Source of the DNA: Bradyrhizobium sp. LMTR 3
GTDB taxonomy: Bacteria > Pseudomonadota > Alphaproteobacteria > Rhizobiales > Xanthobacteraceae
Assembly: GCF_001693485.1 (NCBI RefSeq)
Contig: NZ_MAXC01000015.1
Coordinates: forward strand, 1 to 64,000
Direction of reading: 5' to 3'
Length of the DNA: 64,000 nt
The notes beneath the pieces are model-generated. The model worked only from the letters and a program-made list of their open reading frames with translations. It was not told the DNA's origin and made no database searches. Shown one piece after another: positions 33,143 through 42,792 of this stretch. The position numbers and the translations under genes were made by a program. Position 1 is the first letter of the stretch, and each line of letters begins with the position of its first letter.

Positions 33143-35956
33143 CTATTGCCCCAACCGCTCGAGCAGGGCCGGCATGTGGACAAGGTCGGCCTTGTAGTTG
33201 CCGGTCAGGATGTACATCACGATGTTGACGCCGGAGCGGAAGGCGAATTCGCGCTGGCGCGGCTCGTTCGGCGTCAGCGGCAGCATCGGCTGGCCGTCCG
33301 GGCGATGGGCCCAGGCGCCGGCGAGATCGTTCGAAGTGATGATGATGGGCGAGACACCGTCACCGCCGCGCGCCGGGCGCGAGGCCGCGTCGTCGTCATC
33401 CTCGCGCGGCAGGGTCTCGACCCAGGTCTGCCCCGAGGTGAAGCGGCCGGGGAAATCGCGCAGCAGATAAAACGTCTTGGTCAACACGTGCTCGCGCGGC
33501 ACCGGTTCCAGTTCGGGCACGTCGAGGGAGGAGAGAATCTCGCGCAACGTGCGCATGCCCGGCGTCTGCGACGCGCCGTTCTCGCCCGGCGGCGCCTCGA
33601 CGGCGTCGCGGGTGTCGAACAGCACCGTACCGCCCTGTTTCATATAGGCGGCGATGCGGTTGATGGCGTCCTGCGGCGGCTTCGGTGCGCCCGGCACCAC
33701 CGGCCAGTAGATCAGCGGAAAAAACGCCAGTTCGTCCTTGGTGGGATCGATGCCGACGGGATCGCCGGTCTCCAGCGCCGTGCGCTGCGCCAGGAACAGC
33801 GTCAGTCCGGCCATGCCCGCCTTGACGATGGAATCGACGTCGGCATTTCCCGTGACGACATAGGCAAGCCGCGTCTGCGACACCGCCTTGATGGCGAACT
33901 CGTCGTTGCTTTGAGCCCGCGTCGGCGAAGGCACGATCGAGGCCGCGACCAGGATCAAGGCCAACAGAACGGTGGCAGCCGCCGTGCGCCGCCGCCATAA
34001 GGCGGCAAGTCCCGCGCCCAGCATCGCGACCACGACCGCGTCGATCAGGAACAGCACCAGCGACGATGACAGCAGGATGCCGCGCAAGTCGCGCGGTTCG
34101 GCATTGGTGTAGCTGGCGCGCTGCGCGCGCAACGAGGATGTATCGAGCGGCGCGATGCGATCGGCCGAGGCCAGGGTATTGACCGCGATCGGGCCGTCGG
34201 CCGGGCCGTAGAAGCCCGGCGGATGTTCTGCCGTGGCGCGATCGCGATAATCCGCGGGCATCGGCTTGGCGGCCGAGGGCGGTGGCCCGAATGCGCCAAA
34301 ACCATCGAGGGTGCGCAGCGGCGCCACCGTCTCGACGTTGGTCGCCTCGGCCGCAACGCCAGCACCGGGCTTCGTGGTATAGCCGGACATGTCGACCAGC
34401 CGCCGCAGCATCTCGACGAAGCTGCCGGACATCGGCAAGTCAGACCAGCGCGAGTCGGCGCCGACATGGAACAGGCTGACAATGCCCCTGCCACGATGCT
34501 CGCCGGTCACCAGCGGCGTGCCGTCTTCCAGCGACGCCCAGGTCTTGGTGGCGAGCACCGCATCCGGCTCGGCCAGCACCTGCCGGTTCACGGTGACATC
34601 CTTGGGCACTGCGAGGCCCGCGAACGGAGCGTCGGCGGCAAAGGACGCCAGATGCTGCGGCTTTTCCCAGGTCAGGCTGCCGCCGAGGGTGCGGCCGCCG
34701 CGACGCAGTTTCACCGGCACCAGATCGTCATCGGCCTGCGCCAGACGGGGACCTGCGAAACGTATCAGCACGCCGCCCTGGTCGATCCATGCGTTCAGCC
34801 GCTCGCGGATTTCGGGCGACAGCGTGCCGACATCGGCGAGCACGATCATCGGCAGCCGCTGATCCAGAAATTGCGCGATCACCTGTTGCGGCGCGCCACG
34901 GTCGCCGAGCCGCACGTCGGCGAATGGCGACAGGGCGCGGGTAAGGTAGAAGGTCGATGCCAATAGCGGCTGAGCAGTATCGCTGGTCGCGCCGGTGACG
35001 ACGCCGACGGCGCGCCGCCGCCATCGCTTGTCGAGCAATTGCACCGCACCGGCCGATCGTTCACCCGAGATTTCCAGCCGCGAAATGTCATTGCGCAGTT
35101 CGACCGGCAGATCGAACGCCGCTTCGCTTTCGCGATCCTGCATGCCGAAAGCGTAGCGCGCCTCGCCGATCGGCGAGCCCTTGGCGTCGATGGCGCGAAC
35201 CACCCCGGCTGCGACGCCGCCGGTGGTGCGCAGCACCTTGACCGTCATCTTCGCCGCGGCGTTTTCGGCGGCAACCAAGGCCTGCGCAGGCGCCGCGCCG
35301 CCCTCGAACAGCGTCAGCTTGCGGTCGCCGATGGTCTTGGCGAGATTCTCGACGAATTCGGCGCCGCGCCCGGTATCGACACCGTCGGACAGCCACGCGA
35401 TCTCGGCATCTCCTGTGGCTTTGAGGAAGCGGTCGAGCGCGCCAAGCGTGTCGACGCGGTCGATCGAATGCGGCTTTGGTGAAATCTGGCGCAGCGCGAC
35501 GCGTGCGGTACCAGCCGGCATCAGCGTGATGTCGCGTGCGGGTTCGGAGAGCGGAACCAGCGCGACGCCGCGGCGGTCATTGTCGGCGTTGGCGATCAGT
35601 TCGTCAGCGGCCCTGATCCGGGTGTCCCAGCTTGCAGCCGCGCTCCAGCCGTCGTCGAGCAGAATCACCAGCGGCGCATTGCTGCCGCCGACCCCGGTCT
35701 GCGGATTCCAGATCGGGCCTGCGGCGGCAAGGATGACCAGCGCCGCGGCGGCGAGGCGCAGCGCCGTCAGCCACCACGGCGTCCGCGACGGGGTTTCTTC
35801 CCTGGGCCTGATGTCGAACAACAGCCGCGTCGGCGGAAACTCGATCCGTCTCGGCCGCGGCGGCATTACGCGCAACAGCCACCACAGTACCGGCAGGCTC
35901 AACAGGCCCAGCAGAAGCAGCGGCTGCGCAAAGCTTAAGGGGATGCCCGCCATCAT
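33143..35956 (-). CDS. BatA/DUF4159 domain membrane protein
   Basis: A 937-residue protein. The N-terminal BatA region has the PLLLLGLLSLPVLWWLLRVM anchor, PRPRRIEFPP and a second helix near 66-82. A VWA-like domain starts VILLDDGWSAAASWD. A middle helix pair (about 640-690) precedes the C-terminal DUF4159 domain (FPLIYWPV, INRIAAYMKQGGTVLFDTRD, TSNDLAGAWA). Such proteins occur with MoxR ATPases and DUF58 proteins in alphaproteobacteria and are thought to act in envelope or stress-related maturation. It overlaps the DUF58 gene by four bases. Confidence 0.85.
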   Translation of the reverse strand: MMAGIPLSFAQPLLLLGLLSLPVLWWLLRVMPPRPRRIEFPPTRLLFDIRPREETPSRTPWWLTALRLAAAALVILAAAGPIWNPQTGVGGSNAPLVILLDDGWSAAASWDTRIRAADELIANADNDRRGVALVPLSEPARDITLMPAGTARVALRQISPKPHSIDRVDTLGALDRFLKATGDAEIAWLSDGVDTGRGAEFVENLAKTIGDRKLTLFEGGAAPAQALVAAENAAAKMTVKVLRTTGGVAAGVVRAIDAKGSPIGEARYAFGMQDRESEAAFDLPVELRNDISRLEISGERSAGAVQLLDKRWRRRAVGVVTGATSDTAQPLLASTFYLTRALSPFADVRLGDRGAPQQVIAQFLDQRLPMIVLADVGTLSPEIRERLNAWIDQGGVLIRFAGPRLAQADDDLVPVKLRRGGRTLGGSLTWEKPQHLASFAADAPFAGLAVPKDVTVNRQVLAEPDAVLATKTWASLEDGTPLVTGEHRGRGIVSLFHVGADSRWSDLPMSGSFVEMLRRLVDMSGYTTKPGAGVAAEATNVETVAPLRTLDGFGAFGPPPSAAKPMPADYRDRATAEHPPGFYGPADGPIAVNTLASADRIAPLDTSSLRAQRASYTNAEPRDLRGILLSSSLVLFLIDAVVVAMLGAGLAALWRRRTAAATVLLALILVAASIVPSPTRAQSNDEFAIKAVSQTRLAYVVTGNADVDSIVKAGMAGLTLFLAQRTALETGDPVGIDPTKDELAFFPLIYWPVVPGAPKPPQDAINRIAAYMKQGGTVLFDTRDAVEAPPGENGASQTPGMRTLREILSSLDVPELEPVPREHVLTKTFYLLRDFPGRFTSGQTWVETLPREDDDDAASRPARGGDGVSPIIITSNDLAGAWAHRPDGQPMLPLTPNEPRQREFAFRSGVNIVMYILTGNYKADLVHMPALLERLGQ

Positions 35957-36897
35957 GCGCTGCGCCCCGCCTTGACCGTTGAGCCGCGCGCGCTTCCCTT
36001 GGCGGCCATCATGCCGGAATGCAGGAACAGCAGCAGTTCGGCGGCGGACCGGCTGGTGGTGTGGGTCGAGAACAGCCAGTCGAGCCTGTTGGTTTCGCTG
36101 CGGATCTCGTCGCGATGCAATGCTACGCGCGCGACATAGTCGCCGGCCCAGCTCTCGGCGCGGCCGGCGGTGATGACGCCAAAACCTTCCGGCTCGACGA
36201 ACTCGATCCGGCCGGCGTAAGGAAAGGTCTCTTCGGCAGGATCGACGACCTGGATCAGCGTGCCATGGGCGCCGGAGGCCGAAAGCCCTGCGAGCATCGT
36301 CCTGATTTCGCTCATCGGCGACCAGAAGTCGGACAGCACGACAATTTCGGCCAGCGCCGACGGCACGAAGGAGGGCGGCAGGCTGGCGCGCACCGCATCA
36401 TCATGCAGCATCGCCTGCGCCATCTTGTCGATCACGTTGCGGCTTGCGGTCGGGGTCATCAGGCCGGGAATGCCGACGCGCTCTCCGCCAGAAACCAGGA
36501 GTTCGGCAAGCGCAAATGTCACGATCAGGCCACGCTCCAGCTTGGAGTCGCGGGCCCCCTTGGAAGCAAATGCCATCGACGGCGAACGGTCGGGCCACAG
36601 CCAGATCGTATGCGCAGCCTCCCATTCCTGCTCGCGGACATAGAGATGATCGTCGCGCGCCGAGCGCCGCCAGTCGACGTTCTGCGACGGCTCGCCGGAG
36701 ACGAAGCGGCGATATTGCCAAAAGCTCTCGCCGGCTCCGGCGCGGCGCCTGCCGTGCAGGCCATGGATGACGTTGGCAGCGATGCGGCGGGCGTCGAGCA
36801 CGAGACGGGGGAGCGATGCGGCGAGCGTTCGGCTTTCGCCATCGGCACGTCGGATCGCAACAATCTCCCTGTTCTCGTGACTGGTCTCTGCGGCCAT
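35953..36897 (-). CDS. DUF58 domain protein
   Basis: A 314-residue soluble DUF58 protein. GAGESFWQYRRFVSGEPSQN and VDWRRSARDDHLYVREQE form the signature block, followed by a degenerate VWA-type fold (WLWPDRSPSMAF, IVVLSDFWSP). It is the usual partner of MoxR ATPases, probably as adaptor or substrate-binding factor. ATG 36897 shares a base with the moxR stop (TGATG), indicating translational coupling; the TTG at 36900 is a weaker alternative. Confidence 0.92.
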   Translation of the reverse strand: MAAETSHENREIVAIRRADGESRTLAASLPRLVLDARRIAANVIHGLHGRRRAGAGESFWQYRRFVSGEPSQNVDWRRSARDDHLYVREQEWEAAHTIWLWPDRSPSMAFASKGARDSKLERGLIVTFALAELLVSGGERVGIPGLMTPTASRNVIDKMAQAMLHDDAVRASLPPSFVPSALAEIVVLSDFWSPMSEIRTMLAGLSASGAHGTLIQVVDPAEETFPYAGRIEFVEPEGFGVITAGRAESWAGDYVARVALHRDEIRSETNRLDWLFSTHTTSRSAAELLLFLHSGMMAAKGSARGSTVKAGRSA

Positions 36898-37898
36898 CAA
36901 CCAATCCGCGTCTTCAATTGTCTGATTACGTCGGGAATGGTGCGGCCTTCCGCGCGCGCCGAGAAGGTCAGCGCCATGCGGTGCTTGAGAACGGGTTCGG
37001 CGAGATCGAGCACGTCGTCGATCGAGGGCGCAAGACGGCCGTCGAGCAAGGCGCGGGCACGGACCGCCAGCATCAGCGACTGGCTGGCGCGCGGGCCCGG
37101 CCCCCAGGCAATCAGCTTGTCGCCACCGTCTTCGGTGTTGGGGCGGGCGGCGCGCACCAGCGACAGGATCGCCTCAACGACGCTGTCGCCAACCGGCAGG
37201 CGCCGCACCAGCCGCTGCGCCGCGATCAGGGTTTCCGCGTCCATCGAGGCCTTGGCAAGCGTCTCTTCCGCGCCCGTGGTCTCGAACAGGATGCGGCGTT
37301 CGGCGTCGCGATCGGGATAATCGACGTCGATTTCCATCAGGAAGCGGTCGAGCTGCGCCTCGGGCAGCGGGTAGGTGCCTTCCTGCTCCAGCGGGTTTTG
37401 GGTGGCGAGCACGTGGAACGGCTTGGGGAGATCATGCCGCGCGCCTGCAACCGTGATGTGCTGTTCCTGCATGGCTTGCAGCAGCGCCGATTGCGTCCGC
37501 GGGCTGGCGCGGTTGATTTCGTCGGCCATCAGGAGCTGCGCAAACACCGGTCCGGAGATGAAACGGAACGACCGCTTGCCGGAATTGCTCTCGTCCAGCA
37601 CCTCGGCGCCCAGAATGTCCGAGGGCATCAGGTCAGGGGTAAACTGGATGCGCTTGGCATCCAGCCCGAGCGTGATGCCCAAGGTTTCGACAAGCTTGGT
37701 CTTGGCGAGGCCGGGAACGCCGATCAAGAGCGCGTGGCCGCCGGACAGGATCGTCACCAGGGTATTTTCGATCACCCGAACCTGGCCGAAGATGACGGTG
37801 GAGATCGCTTCCTTCGCGGCGTGGATCTGGCCGGCGACCTGCTCGGCCGACCGGACGATCGCGTCCTCGAGTTTTTCGACACCGTCTGCGCTCGCCAT
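36897..37898 (-). CDS. MoxR family AAA+ ATPase
   Basis: A 333-residue AAA+ ATPase. Walker A is in GGHALLIGVPGLAKTKLV (GxxGxxKT), Walker B in LLMADEINRASPRTQSALLQ, and sensor 1 in HVLATQNPLEQEGTYPLPEA. MoxR proteins act as chaperone-like activators of VWA-domain partners. ATG 37898 has AAGGAG five bases upstream, better than the in-frame ATG at 37916. It heads the four-gene operon ending at 31076. Confidence 0.95.
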   Translation of the reverse strand: MASADGVEKLEDAIVRSAEQVAGQIHAAKEAISTVIFGQVRVIENTLVTILSGGHALLIGVPGLAKTKLVETLGITLGLDAKRIQFTPDLMPSDILGAEVLDESNSGKRSFRFISGPVFAQLLMADEINRASPRTQSALLQAMQEQHITVAGARHDLPKPFHVLATQNPLEQEGTYPLPEAQLDRFLMEIDVDYPDRDAERRILFETTGAEETLAKASMDAETLIAAQRLVRRLPVGDSVVEAILSLVRAARPNTEDGGDKLIAWGPGPRASQSLMLAVRARALLDGRLAPSIDDVLDLAEPVLKHRMALTFSARAEGRTIPDVIRQLKTRIG

Positions 37899-38096
37899 GT
37901 CTTTCTCCTTCAACAACCTAATCGCTTCATGACACCGTTGGTTGCGTCGTCATGCCACGAACCTCATGCTAAACCTGTGCAAAGGCCATGCATTCGTTGA
38001 ATTAAACTATCCCCACATTATCGGTATTTAGGGGTATGAACGGCATCACGATATGGCGACTTGATCCGCAATAGTACGGACACAAATCGTCGGGAA

Positions 38097-38116
38097 CACA
38101 TATCTCGGTATATGTG
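38097..38116. promoter_or_regulatory. inverted repeat upstream of the DUF1285 operon, possible operator
   Basis: CACATAT (38097-38103) and ATATGTG (38110-38116) are perfect inverted arms with a 6-base spacer, in the AT-richer 260-bp gap between divergent operons, 43 bases before ATG 38159. No regulator is identified. Confidence 0.4.
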
Positions 38117-38158
38117 CACCAATCGTGCCAATCGAGGCGCCGAGACTCAGGGCAAACA

Positions 38159-38800
38159 ATGGCGAAGCAAGGGCAAACCAGCGGCCAGCGGCACGAAGGC
38201 AAGGGCCACGACAGCAAACGTCTTGAAGGGCTGACGGTTGCTGCCACCGAAGCCGTCAATCGCACCTCGGCCGGGAAGGGACTGCCTCCGGTCCATCTGT
38301 GGAATCCACCGTTCTGCGGCGATCTCGACATGCGAATCGCCGGCGATGGGACGTGGTTCTACATGGGGACGCCAATCGGGCGGCCGGCGCTGGTGCGCCT
38401 GTTTTCGACCATTCTCAAGCGCGAGGACGGCAAGCACTTTCTCGTTACCCCGGTCGAGAAGGTCGGCATCCGCGTCGATGATGCGCCGTTCCTGGCAGTG
38501 GAGATGCAAAACGAGGCCGGCGATCGCGGCCGGCTGTTGCGCTTCCGCACCAACGTTGACGACTGGGTGCCATGCGATTCCGCCCATCGCCTGCGCTTCG
38601 AGATGGCCGCCGACGGCGGGCTGACGCCCTATCTGCACGTCCGCGCCGATCTATGGGCGAAGGTGACGCGCGCGCTCTATTACGATCTGGTTGACATGGG
38701 GGAGGAGCGGATGGTCGATGATCAGCCGATGTTCGGCATCGAGTCCGGCGGCGAGTTCTTTGCCATGGCGGACGCGAAGCAGGTGAGGGATGCGGTTTGA
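38159..38800 (+). CDS. DUF1285 family protein
   Basis: A 213-residue protein of the DUF1285 family. LPPVHLWNPPFCGDLDMRIAGDGTWFY, GRPALVRLFSTILKREDGKHFLVTPVEKVGI and DGGLTPYLHVRADLWAKVTRALYYDLVD match the conserved core. Function is unknown. The first 35 residues are Lys/Gly/Ser-rich and probably disordered. It is the first gene of a five-gene chain in which each start overlaps the preceding stop. Confidence 0.9.
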   Translation: MAKQGQTSGQRHEGKGHDSKRLEGLTVAATEAVNRTSAGKGLPPVHLWNPPFCGDLDMRIAGDGTWFYMGTPIGRPALVRLFSTILKREDGKHFLVTPVEKVGIRVDDAPFLAVEMQNEAGDRGRLLRFRTNVDDWVPCDSAHRLRFEMAADGGLTPYLHVRADLWAKVTRALYYDLVDMGEERMVDDQPMFGIESGGEFFAMADAKQVRDAV

Positions 38801-39471
38801 ACGAGCCGATGCTGACGAAGATGGAGGCGGCTCCGATCAGCTCGACGGAATTCTTCGCGCGAAGCAAGACCCGGCTGAACTTCGACGTGCCGCCCGGCCT
38901 GGTCGATCCCAATGTCATTCCGAAGACAGGTGATGCGGGCAATGATCGCATGCTCGAGATCGTGGCGCGCGAGCAGCCGGTGCGCCCGGCGGCGGTGCTG
39001 ATCCCGGTGGTCGATCACAGCGAGCCGACGGTGTTGCTGACGCAGCGCTCGCCGCATCTTTCCAGCCACGCCGGCCAGATTTCCTTTCCGGGCGGCAAGA
39101 TTGACGCAATCGACGCTTCCCCGCTCGATGCCGCCCTGCGCGAGGCGGAGGAGGAAGTCGGCCTCAAGCGCGAGTTCATCGAGCCGATCGGCTATCTCGA
39201 TCTTTATGGAACCGCCTTCGGGTTTCGCATCCTGCCGACGGTCGCGCGTGTGAAGCCCGGCTTTGAGCTGACGATCAACGAAGGCGAGGTGGTCGACGCC
39301 TTCGAGGTGCCGCTGGCGTTCCTGATGAATCCCGAGAACCATCAAATCCATTCCAAGGAATTCCGCGGCATGGAGCGCTCCTATTACGCCATGCCGTTCG
39401 CCGAGCGTTACATATGGGGTGCGACCGCGGGAATCCTGCGCGTGCTATATGAGCGGATTTATCTCGCATGA
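38797..39471 (+). CDS. CoA pyrophosphatase (Nudix, NudL-like)
   Basis: A 224-residue Nudix enzyme. LLTQRSPHLSSHAGQISFPG is the UPF0035/CoA signature and runs into the Nudix box GGKIDAIDASPLDAALREAE then EEVGL. It hydrolyses CoA or oxidised CoA to 3',5'-ADP and phosphopantetheine. The start TTG 38797 overlaps the DUF1285 stop; ATG 38809 is an alternative. It is translationally coupled with its neighbours and overlaps the DUF6111 start by four bases. Confidence 0.92.
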   Translation: MNEPMLTKMEAAPISSTEFFARSKTRLNFDVPPGLVDPNVIPKTGDAGNDRMLEIVAREQPVRPAAVLIPVVDHSEPTVLLTQRSPHLSSHAGQISFPGGKIDAIDASPLDAALREAEEEVGLKREFIEPIGYLDLYGTAFGFRILPTVARVKPGFELTINEGEVVDAFEVPLAFLMNPENHQIHSKEFRGMERSYYAMPFAERYIWGATAGILRVLYERIYLA

Positions 39472-39731
39472 TCCGTCCGATTCTGACCGAAATCGCAATA
39501 TTCCTGATCCCGTTCGTGGCCTACGCGTTGTTTCTGATTGCCACCCGTTCCGGCGTCTTTGCGTCCTCCTCCTGGCCGGCACATCTTGTCGCCAAACTGG
39601 CGCTGGGATCGCTGCTGCTGGTCGCGATCAGCTTCGTCCTGCTGGCGCAGTTCTCCGGCGCGCCGCCGAATTCGACCTATGTTCCGGCGCATCTGGAAGA
39701 CGGCAAGCTGGTTCACGGGGGGGAGAAATGA
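39468..39731 (+). CDS. DUF6111-like small membrane protein
   Basis: An 87-residue protein with two transmembrane helices (about 5-25 and 41-62) and a polar C-terminus SAPPNSTYVPAHLEDGKLV. The ATGA start/stop overlap on both sides puts it between the CoA pyrophosphatase and CCA-adding enzyme genes. This gene order is familiar in alphaproteobacteria. Function is unknown. Confidence 0.82.
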   Translation: MIRPILTEIAIFLIPFVAYALFLIATRSGVFASSSWPAHLVAKLALGSLLLVAISFVLLAQFSGAPPNSTYVPAHLEDGKLVHGGEK

Positions 39732-40987
39732 GCGAGGCACGCGTGCTGTCGGACGCGCCCTGGCTCAGATCCGGTCCGGCCGCGCGCGTGCTCGCGTTGC
39801 TCAATGGCGATGGCGAGGAAGCCCGCGTGATCGGCGGCGCCGTGCGCAATGCGCTTCTGAAAATTCCTCTCGGCGACATCGATATCGCGACGACGGCGTT
39901 GCCCGACGAGGTCGTCCGCCGCGCCAAGGCGGCCGGCATCAAATGCGTGCCGACCGGCATCGACCATGGCACGGTCACGCTGGTCGTCGAATCCCACCCA
40001 TTCGAGGTCACGACCTTGCGTGAGGACACCGAGACCTTTGGCCGCAAGGCGAGGGTTGCGTTCGGGCGGGACTGGGTTCGCGATGCGGAACGGCGCGATT
40101 TCACCATCAACGGGCTTTCGGTCGATGCCGAGGGCGTCGTGCACGACCACGTCGGCGGGCTTGCCGATATCCAGGCCAAACGCGTGCGTTTCATCGGCGA
40201 CGCCGGCCAGCGCATCGCTGAGGATTATTTGCGCATCCTGCGCTTCTTCCGCATGCATGCCGCCTACGGGGCGGGCGAGCCCGACCGTGCCGGGTATCTC
40301 GCCTGCATCGACGGGCGTGCCGGGCTTTCGAGCCTTTCCGCCGAACGCGTGCGCATGGAGATGTTGAAGCTGTTGATCGCGGAAGGCGCCGCGGTTGCGG
40401 TGCAGGCGATGGCGGATGCCGGCCTGCTGCTGCTGATCCTCGGCGGCGTCACCTACACGGGGACGTTCGCGGCGATGATTGCGGCCGAACGGGCGCTGGG
40501 CCTGCCGCCGAGCGCCGTGCGCCGGCTCGCCGCGCTCACAGTCGCCGTCACCGAGGACGCCAGGCGCGTCTCGGCACGGCTTCGGCTTTCCAACGCGGAA
40601 ACCAAAGCGCTGGATTCGATGGGCCATCGCTGGTGGCGGCTCGCGAGCAAGGACGACGCACGGGCGCGGCAGCTTCTCTATCGGCTTGGCGAGGATCCGT
40701 ACCGCGACCGGCTGATGCTGGCGTGGGCGCGGGCCGGCGGCGTCGGCGATGGCGTCGCCCGCTGGCACGAGCTCGCAACGTTGCCGCAGCGCTGGAGCGC
40801 GCCGAAATTTCCGCTGAAGGCGGCCGATTTCATCTCCCGCGGCATTGCCGAAGGTCCCGGTCTCGGTCACGTGCTGGCGCTTGCGGAAGACGCCTGGTTG
40901 GCCGCGGATTTTCCGCTTGAACCATCCACCCTTGCCGCGATCGCCGACCAGGCCGCCGCCCGTTTCGCCCGCGATCACCGGCTGTGA
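39728..40987 (+). CDS. cca: CCA tRNA nucleotidyltransferase
   Basis: A 419-residue class II CCA-adding enzyme/poly(A) polymerase family protein. IGGAVRNALL is the GG-x-VR motif and DIDIATTAL the metal-binding DxD. RRDFTINGLSVDAEG is the NTP-selection motif, and RILRFFRMHA the RNA-binding helix. It adds or repairs the 3' CCA end of tRNAs. It overlaps its upstream (ATGA) and downstream (GTGA) neighbours. Confidence 0.94.
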   Translation: MSEARVLSDAPWLRSGPAARVLALLNGDGEEARVIGGAVRNALLKIPLGDIDIATTALPDEVVRRAKAAGIKCVPTGIDHGTVTLVVESHPFEVTTLREDTETFGRKARVAFGRDWVRDAERRDFTINGLSVDAEGVVHDHVGGLADIQAKRVRFIGDAGQRIAEDYLRILRFFRMHAAYGAGEPDRAGYLACIDGRAGLSSLSAERVRMEMLKLLIAEGAAVAVQAMADAGLLLLILGGVTYTGTFAAMIAAERALGLPPSAVRRLAALTVAVTEDARRVSARLRLSNAETKALDSMGHRWWRLASKDDARARQLLYRLGEDPYRDRLMLAWARAGGVGDGVARWHELATLPQRWSAPKFPLKAADFISRGIAEGPGLGHVLALAEDAWLAADFPLEPSTLAAIADQAAARFARDHRL

Positions 40988-41745
40988 ATATTCTGGCCGG
41001 GTTTGCCGATATTTCGCTCGGTCAACTCGTGCTGGTTGGAGGCATGGCGCTATTGGCCTCCGTGGTCGGCGGGCTTGCCGGCTATGGTACCGGCGCCTTG
41101 ATGCCGCTGGTGCTGGTGCCGCTGGTCGGCGCCGAGCCCGTGGTGCCGATCATCGCGATCTCGGCGATCTTCACCAATATCAGCCGCTTCGTGGCGTATT
41201 TTCGCTACGCCGACCGGCGTCGCGCCCTGATCGTGATCGGCGCCGCCATGCTGACGACGGCGCTCGGCGCCTATGGCTATACGCTGCTGACCAGCGCCGG
41301 CGCGGCGTTCGTGATCGGCGGCATGCTGATCCTAAGCGTGCCGCTACGCCGGCTGGCCAAGCACCGCGATATCAAGATCGGTGATACCGGCCTTGGCGTG
41401 AGCGCGGTGGGTTATGGCGTGGTGGTCGGCGGCACATCGGGTTCCGGGGTGATCCTGCTGTCGCTGCTGATGGCGTCCGGCCTCGAGGGAGCTGCCGTGA
41501 TCGCTACCGACGCGGTGATCTCGGTCGTGACCGGTCTCATCAAGATTTTGGTGTTCGGCCTTGCCGGCGTCGTCACCGCGCAGGTGCTTGCCTTCGCGCT
41601 CCTGATCGGTGCGATCGCAATTCCCGGCGCGTTCCTTGCCAAGGCCTTCGTTGAACGCATGCCGGTGCATATCCATACTGCGATCCTCGACGCCGCCGTG
41701 ATTGTCGGCGGCCTCGTCATGATCACCGCGGCGCTGCGGCAGTGA
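40984..41745 (+). CDS. TauE/SafE family sulfite exporter-like permease
   Basis: A 253-residue inner-membrane protein with about eight helices. GGLAGYGTGALMPLVLVPLVGAEPVVPI and the repeat GYGVVVGGTSGSGVILLSLL are the two TauE/SafE half-repeats. Relatives export sulfite, sulfoacetate or related anions. It starts at GTG 40984, overlapping the cca stop, and is the last gene of the operon. The substrate is unknown. Confidence 0.9.
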   Translation: MNILAGFADISLGQLVLVGGMALLASVVGGLAGYGTGALMPLVLVPLVGAEPVVPIIAISAIFTNISRFVAYFRYADRRRALIVIGAAMLTTALGAYGYTLLTSAGAAFVIGGMLILSVPLRRLAKHRDIKIGDTGLGVSAVGYGVVVGGTSGSGVILLSLLMASGLEGAAVIATDAVISVVTGLIKILVFGLAGVVTAQVLAFALLIGAIAIPGAFLAKAFVERMPVHIHTAILDAAVIVGGLVMITAALRQ

Positions 41746-41751
41746 TCGGTG

Positions 41752-42792
41752 TTAATGCGTGAGCGACGCCGTGCGGATCGGGAAGCAGTTCAAGCTTGAT
41801 ATGTTCCAGACAAACGGCACGTTGCACCAAAGGCCGGCCGGGCGATATTTCACCCGAATTTGCTCCAACTGATACAGCGCCAGACTGCTGAACGCATTGA
41901 TCCGGCCAGCCAGATCGTCCAGTTCGGCGTTGATCTCCTTTTCTCCCTGGAGAATTTCGCTTTCCTTCGCGGCGTCGCCGACGCTCCCGGCGGCCCATTG
42001 CCGCGCTGCCGCCAGCTTGTTGTGCGCGGCCTCAAAGCAGTAATGCATCGTCAGGACATGGTGTTTGGCGCTGTACCAGTAGATTCGCTTTGCTGCCCTG
42101 TCGTGAGGGCCGGCGCAGATTCGGATGAACGCGTCTTTCGGTTTGGTCGTTTCGTCAACGCCGCGTTTTTCGGCCATCGCGCAATATCTGTCGTCGGCGA
42201 CTTCCTTGGGTGGCGTGTCGTCATCCGGCGCATGCACGTTTCCGAAGGCCGGAAAATTGAACTTGTCGGAACAATCGAAGGCATAGTCGCGCAGCACCCG
42301 TCGTGACAGTGGATCGTCGTTGACGTTACGCTTCTCGGCCGGATCGCGATATGTATTGCTGGCCCAGTCGATGTAGATTTCGGCCTTTCGCGTGAGGAGG
42401 TCGATGTTTTCACGGAGTTCGTTCCGCGCTTTCTCATAACGTTCCGAAATCGCCTGCGTGTTCCTGTTGGCCAGCGCCTTGTCGCTGGTATCGGATTTCT
42501 CGCCGACGGCGCGCACGAAATCGGTGTAAAGGGTTTGCTGCAACCCCTGCATTTTGGAGAATGCGTGTGAAATCTCCGTGAAAGTTGCGGCGGCCGAGTT
42601 CATGTCTTCCTTGGCCTGGCTGCTCACCTTCTCCTGATAGGCATTGAGATATTGGAAGTAGCCGACCACGAGGCTGCTCAGCACCGTGAACAGCGACAGG
42701 CCTTTGACGATGTCGAGCCCGTGATTGAACTTCCAGAGCCACCTGAGCGGGGCGGCTTTCGGTGCGATGTCATGCGTGTCGTCGTTCGGCAT
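41752..42792 (-). CDS. membrane-anchored hypothetical protein, 346 aa
   Basis: A protein with one N-terminal helix (about 28-47, KGLSLFTVLSSLVVGYFQYL) and a long soluble region, mostly helical (EKVSSQAKEDMNSAAATFTE, NELRENIDLLTRKAEIYIDW), with two coiled-coil-like stretches and several Cys (FDCSDKF, RYCAM, RICAGPHD, MHYCFEA). ATG 42792 has GGGGAG upstream; an earlier in-frame start is less likely. No family is recognised. It is convergent with the TauE gene. Confidence 0.65.
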   Translation of the reverse strand: MPNDDTHDIAPKAAPLRWLWKFNHGLDIVKGLSLFTVLSSLVVGYFQYLNAYQEKVSSQAKEDMNSAAATFTEISHAFSKMQGLQQTLYTDFVRAVGEKSDTSDKALANRNTQAISERYEKARNELRENIDLLTRKAEIYIDWASNTYRDPAEKRNVNDDPLSRRVLRDYAFDCSDKFNFPAFGNVHAPDDDTPPKEVADDRYCAMAEKRGVDETTKPKDAFIRICAGPHDRAAKRIYWYSAKHHVLTMHYCFEAAHNKLAAARQWAAGSVGDAAKESEILQGEKEINAELDDLAGRINAFSSLALYQLEQIRVKYRPAGLWCNVPFVWNISSLNCFPIRTASLTH

